Positions 14,179-17,461 of a stretch of 17,461 bases of DNA are shown in pieces. Source of the DNA: CAZWVR01 sp964637235 (GTDB lineage: Bacteria > Bacteroidota > Bacteroidia > Bacteroidales > S143-33); contig CAZWVR010000046.1 of NCBI GenBank assembly GCA_964637235.1, positions 1-17,461 on the forward strand, given 5' to 3'. Under the pieces are notes generated by a model. That model was given only the letters and a program-made list of their open reading frames with translations, was not told where the DNA came from and searched no databases. The position numbers and the translations under genes were made by a program. How positions within the stretch are numbered: position 1 is the stretch's first letter; each line of letters begins with the position of its first letter.

Positions 14179-16347
14179 ATGCATGCTCAAAAACAAATAA
14201 TCCACTATAAACGCCAGTTAAAAAAAAATTTACCTATTGATAATCTTAAAGATAAAACTGAACAAACAAATATAAACAAAAAAAATTTCTTATTTATAGC
14301 TATTGCAATATTGATAACAGCAGCAGTTTACCTACCTACTTTTAATAATACCTATACTAATTGGGACGATGGTCATTATGTACTTGAAAACCATCTTATA
14401 AAGTCAATGAAAATCAGTAATTTAAAAAAATATTTTTTCTCTAAAAAAAGCTACGAACGCTATTATATGGGTAATTACCACCCTTTGACAATGATAACTT
14501 ATAATTTAAACTATTTGCTTGCAAAAAAGGATAAAAATGGAGTACCTGCTCCGTTTTGGTTTCAATTCACAAACATCTTTCTGCATATTATATCTGTCAT
14601 TTTCGTCTTTTTGATAATATTCCGACTATTAAAAAATAATATAATTGCCTTTCTAACAGCTCTATTTTTCGGTATAGGAACAATGCATGTAGAAAGTGTC
14701 GCATGGATTTCAGAACGTAAAGATGTACTTTATACTGCCTTTTATCTTATTTCACTATATCTCTACATTTTATATGTAGAAAAAAATAAAGCTGCATATT
14801 ATTGGAACTCACTATTGATATTTATTATGAGTCTTCTCTCAAAAGGTCAAGCAGTAAGTTTATCCTTTTCAATAGTTTTAATTGATATTTGGTACGAAAG
14901 AAAAATTTTCTCCACAAAAGTTATTTTTGAAAAAATACCCTATTTTGTTCTATCCCTAATATTTGGACTAATAGCTATAGAAGCTCAAAAATATAGCAGT
15001 GCATTACAAGAAAAATATAACTATGAGTTATATAAACGTTTTGCTATTGCTGCTTACGGATTCACAATGTATCTAATAAAGTTAATTATACCTTACGGAT
15101 TTTCAGCAATTTATCCATATCCTGATATAATCAATAAAACCGTACCGACATATTACTGGCTAATGTTTATACCATCTTTGGCTTTTATATATCTAATAAT
15201 CATTGCATACAAAAAAAAGTGGAAAGTCATTTTCTGGGGCAGTTCATTCTTTATTCTAAACATAATACTACTACTGCAAATAATACCAGTAGGTGGAGCT
15301 ATCTATGCCGATAGATATTCTTATATACCATCAATCGGAATACATCTAATAGTTGCATGGCTTATCTATAAATTTGCTACTGCAAAAGATAAGTTTAAAA
15401 CCCCTGCATTCATCTTTACAGCTATATACATAACATTTATAGGTTTTTCAACAATAAAAAGAATTGAAGTATGGCGAAATAGTCTGACCCTCTGGCAAGA
15501 CACAATAAAAAAACAGCCAAAAGCAGTAGTTGCATGGAACAACCTCGGTAGTGAATTCAATAAAAGAGCTCAAAAAATATCAGAAACATCACAGAATAAA
15601 CAAAAAATTTTAGAATTAAAAAAACATGCTATAGAATGCTTCCAAAAAGCTATAAAACTAAAACCTGATTACAAAAGTGCATATTATAATTTAGGAGCAA
15701 CACTTTTTGAAATAGCAAAAATGACAAATGACACTACAAAAGCCTCAGAAGCGGTAGAAAACTTTTCAAAAGCAATAGCTTATAATCCTACATTTATAGA
15801 AGCTATAAGAGAAAGAGGAACTGTTTACGATTGGCTTGGAAAATACCAAAACGCCCTCGCAGACTATACACTCGCCATAAAATTAAACCCCAATGATCCC
15901 AAAACCTACGTCAATAGAGCCGCTACTTACGGTAAAATAGGGGAGTACTATAAGGCAATAGCTGATCTACAATACGCACTAAAAATTAACCCGGACCTGC
16001 CAGAAGTATATTCCAATCTCGGATTGGCATATTTCTATACCAAAGATTACAAAAAAGCATTAGAAAGCCTAAAAAAAGCTATTGAATTAGAACCTCAAAA
16101 CCCTGCAAGTTATTTTAATCGCTCCCTCGTATATGGAGCTATGAAAAAATATGACTTAGCTCTAAAAGACATCAATAAAACAATAGAATTAGGCAAAAAA
16201 ACGCCAGATATCATATACTTTAAAGGCTATTACCTAATTCTCCTCGGAAACAAAAAAGAAGGCTGCCAACACCTACAAACCGCCGCAAATGAGCACTATA
16301 TCTATGCTACAAAAGCACTTCAAGTTTTTTGCAATAAAAAGCAATAA
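14179..16347 (+). CDS. Polytopic TMTC-like glycosyltransferase with C-terminal TPR repeats
   Basis: The protein has 722 residues. After a hydrophilic N-terminus (1-34), it has about 11-12 membrane helices between ~36 and ~425. The first external loop carries the acidic motif NWDDGHYV (W62-D63-D64), typical of GT-C glycosyltransferases. A conserved loop follows with HVESVAWISERKDVLY (170-185), the hallmark of the family related to eukaryotic TMTC proteins. Residues ~450-715 are about six TPR units (for example AYYNLGATLFEIAK, VYSNLGLAYFYTKDY and SYFNRSLVYGAMKKY). The family is thought to transfer a sugar from a lipid carrier to proteins, with TPRs outside the membrane binding the acceptor. Sugar and target cannot be told from sequence. 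It is a single-gene unit convergent with fabI. Confidence 0.85.
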   Translation: MHAQKQIIHYKRQLKKNLPIDNLKDKTEQTNINKKNFLFIAIAILITAAVYLPTFNNTYTNWDDGHYVLENHLIKSMKISNLKKYFFSKKSYERYYMGNYHPLTMITYNLNYLLAKKDKNGVPAPFWFQFTNIFLHIISVIFVFLIIFRLLKNNIIAFLTALFFGIGTMHVESVAWISERKDVLYTAFYLISLYLYILYVEKNKAAYYWNSLLIFIMSLLSKGQAVSLSFSIVLIDIWYERKIFSTKVIFEKIPYFVLSLIFGLIAIEAQKYSSALQEKYNYELYKRFAIAAYGFTMYLIKLIIPYGFSAIYPYPDIINKTVPTYYWLMFIPSLAFIYLIIIAYKKKWKVIFWGSSFFILNIILLLQIIPVGGAIYADRYSYIPSIGIHLIVAWLIYKFATAKDKFKTPAFIFTAIYITFIGFSTIKRIEVWRNSLTLWQDTIKKQPKAVVAWNNLGSEFNKRAQKISETSQNKQKILELKKHAIECFQKAIKLKPDYKSAYYNLGATLFEIAKMTNDTTKASEAVENFSKAIAYNPTFIEAIRERGTVYDWLGKYQNALADYTLAIKLNPNDPKTYVNRAATYGKIGEYYKAIADLQYALKINPDLPEVYSNLGLAYFYTKDYKKALESLKKAIELEPQNPASYFNRSLVYGAMKKYDLALKDINKTIELGKKTPDIIYFKGYYLILLGNKKEGCQHLQTAANEHYIYATKALQVFCNKKQ

Positions 16348-16357
16348 TAAATAAAAA

Positions 16358-16390
16358 AGGCTGCCGAGTTTACCCACTCACAAGCAGCCT
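16358..16390 (-). terminator. Intrinsic terminator of fabI
   Basis: AGGCTGC (16358-16364) and GCAGCCT (16384-16390) form a 7-bp GC-rich stem extended inward by GAGT/ACTC. On the minus strand it is followed by six T (16358-16353). On the plus strand only AAAATAAT follows, so the direction is leftward, for fabI; it may also stop rightward transcription less well. Confidence 0.75.
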
Positions 16391-16423
16391 AAAATAATCT
16401 TTGCCAATGAATCTCTACTAAAC

Positions 16424-17263
16424 TTAATCTAATCCTTCAACATCATCACCATATATTTTCGAAAGCAACAACATTGCTCGCCTACTCATTCCCATACTTG
16501 AAAATCCACCGTCATGATATATGTTTTGCATAGTAATTTTACGCGTTAAATCCGAAAACAAAGTAATTACAAAATTAGCTAAATCATCACCAGTCGCATT
16601 ACCCAAAGGTGACATTCTATCTGTAAAATCTAATAGTGCCTTTGCTCCACGAATACCACTACCAGCAGTAGTCATAGTCGGAGACTGAGAGACAGTATTT
16701 ATCCTAACTCTTTTCTCCCTCCCGTATATATAACCAAAACTACGAGCTATTGATTCCAATAATGCCTTAGCATCAGCCATATCATTATACCGATAAAATG
16801 TCCTTTGAGCAGCAATATACGTCAATGCCACTACTGAACCCCATTCTTTTATTGCATCTAAATGATAAGCTACCTGCAACATCTTATGAAAAGAAACCGC
16901 AGAAATATCAAGAGTTTTCATATAATAATCGTAATTGACTTCATAATATTCCAATTTCTTTCTTACGTTCATAGACATACCAATAGAATGCAAGACAAAA
17001 TCTACTTGTCCACCAAAAACTTCCATAGCACGCTCAAAAACATTCTTTAAATCTTCTGTTTTCGTAGCATCAGCAGGTACAATCTCTGACCCAGTCTTTT
17101 CCGCAAGCTCCTTTAATTGTCCAAAACGAATAGCAGCAGGAGTATTAGATAACAGCAATTGGGCTCCTTCTTCATAAGCCCTCTCAGCTATCTTCCATGC
17201 TAACGATTTGGAGTCTAATGCCCCAAAAATTATCCCTTTTTTACCTTGCAAAAGATTGTACAT
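16424..17263 (-). CDS. fabI: Enoyl-[acyl-carrier-protein] reductase (NADH-type, FabI)
   Basis: The protein has 279 residues and is an atypical short-chain dehydrogenase. It catalyses the last step of each fatty-acid elongation cycle, reducing trans-2-enoyl-ACP in the cytoplasm. The N-terminal nucleotide-binding segment (GIIFGALDSKSLAWKIAERA, 10-29) is of the Bacteroidota FabI type. LHSIGMSMN (91-99) corresponds to the cofactor/inhibitor-binding loop. The active site is Y149 and Y159-x6-K166 (YNDMADAK), matching Y146, Y156 and K163 of E. coli. SQSPTMTTAGSGI (192-204) is the substrate-binding loop and HDGGFSSMGM (250-259) the C-terminal signature. It is slightly longer than E. coli FabI (262). 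It stands alone, with a promoter -7 element upstream and a terminator downstream. Confidence 0.95.
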   Translation of the reverse strand: MYNLLQGKKGIIFGALDSKSLAWKIAERAYEEGAQLLLSNTPAAIRFGQLKELAEKTGSEIVPADATKTEDLKNVFERAMEVFGGQVDFVLHSIGMSMNVRKKLEYYEVNYDYYMKTLDISAVSFHKMLQVAYHLDAIKEWGSVVALTYIAAQRTFYRYNDMADAKALLESIARSFGYIYGREKRVRINTVSQSPTMTTAGSGIRGAKALLDFTDRMSPLGNATGDDLANFVITLFSDLTRKITMQNIYHDGGFSSMGMSRRAMLLLSKIYGDDVEGLD

Positions 17264-17294
17264 AATTTATTTTTTTTTTAAATCCATGAATTTG

Positions 17295-17302
17295 CAAATA
17301 TA
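17295..17302 (-). promoter_or_regulatory. -7 promoter element for fabI
   Basis: On the minus strand TATATTTG (17302-17295) matches TAnnTTTG exactly, 31 bases before the ATG. No good -33 TTTG is at the 19-base distance; TTAG at a 20-base spacing is the best candidate. Confidence 0.5.
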
Positions 17303-17456
17303 ATAAAATAAAAATTTTTCTACTAATAGAACTATTAAAAATAACAAACTCTAAATATCTTAAAAACAAAATAAACTGTTTTATCTATCTAATTAAATAA
17401 CAAATCAAAAAAAAACAAACTCAATCACATTTTTTTTCTATCTTTAAAAAAAAACT

Positions 17457-17461
17457 ATGAA
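17457..17461 (+). CDS. Possible start of a divergent gene cut by the window edge
   Basis: ATGAA closes the window. It is preceded by TATCTTTA (17439-17446), one base from the TAnnTTTG -7 consensus, with the ATG 10 bases later, a spacing like that of the sirtuin gene. Only one full codon is visible, so nothing can be said about the product. Confidence 0.3.

Overview
The window is a strongly AT-rich bacterial chromosome segment, most likely from a member of the Bacteroidota. Evidence for this: no Shine-Dalgarno sequences before the starts; several genes carry the TTTG-N19-TAnnTTTG type of promoter typical of that phylum; and the protein set is characteristic (SBBP-type propeller lipoprotein, periplasmic tricorn protease, Y_Y_Y-domain receptor fused to a SpoIIE-type phosphatase, Bacteroidota-style FabI). 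It looks like ordinary chromosome. There is no phage, no CRISPR array, no RNA gene and no intact transposase. The only mobile trace is a ~190-bp transposase-less element bounded by imperfect inverted repeats.

Layout. 1-2908: end of a xanthine dehydrogenase small subunit (xdhA, cut by the window edge) and the whole molybdopterin subunit (xdhB), in one operon. 2936-3128: MITE-like element and GC-rich hairpin between convergent genes. 3147-4637 (minus): outer-membrane-type lipoprotein with a seven-bladed propeller. 4879-5628 (plus): sirtuin deacylase, ending 3 bp from the convergent 5632-6285 (minus), a NarL/LuxR response regulator. 6325-9978 (plus): a 1217-residue one-piece receptor (signal peptide, propeller, Y_Y_Y, membrane segment, coiled coil, PAS, PP2C/SpoIIE phosphatase) starting at a TTG only 39 bp from the regulator's start. 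10133-13366 (minus): secreted tricorn-type S41 protease. 13406-14068 (minus): stand-alone B3/4-domain protein. 14179-16347 (plus): polytopic TMTC-like glycosyltransferase with C-terminal TPRs. 16424-17263 (minus): enoyl-ACP reductase FabI. A divergent gene probably begins at the last five bases.

How the genes fit together. Most are unrelated single-gene units with their own promoters and terminators. The only true co-transcribed pair is xdhA-xdhB (4-bp gap). The B3/4 and tricorn genes are close (39 bp), but a promoter lies at the junction. The most interesting neighbourhood is 5632-9978. There, a periplasmic propeller receptor has a serine-phosphatase output instead of a histidine kinase, and it sits head to head with a complete response regulator that has no kinase in the window. 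The tricorn keeps its catalytic Ser/His/Glu at nearly the same residue numbers as the archaeal enzyme but has a signal peptide, so it should work in the periplasm.
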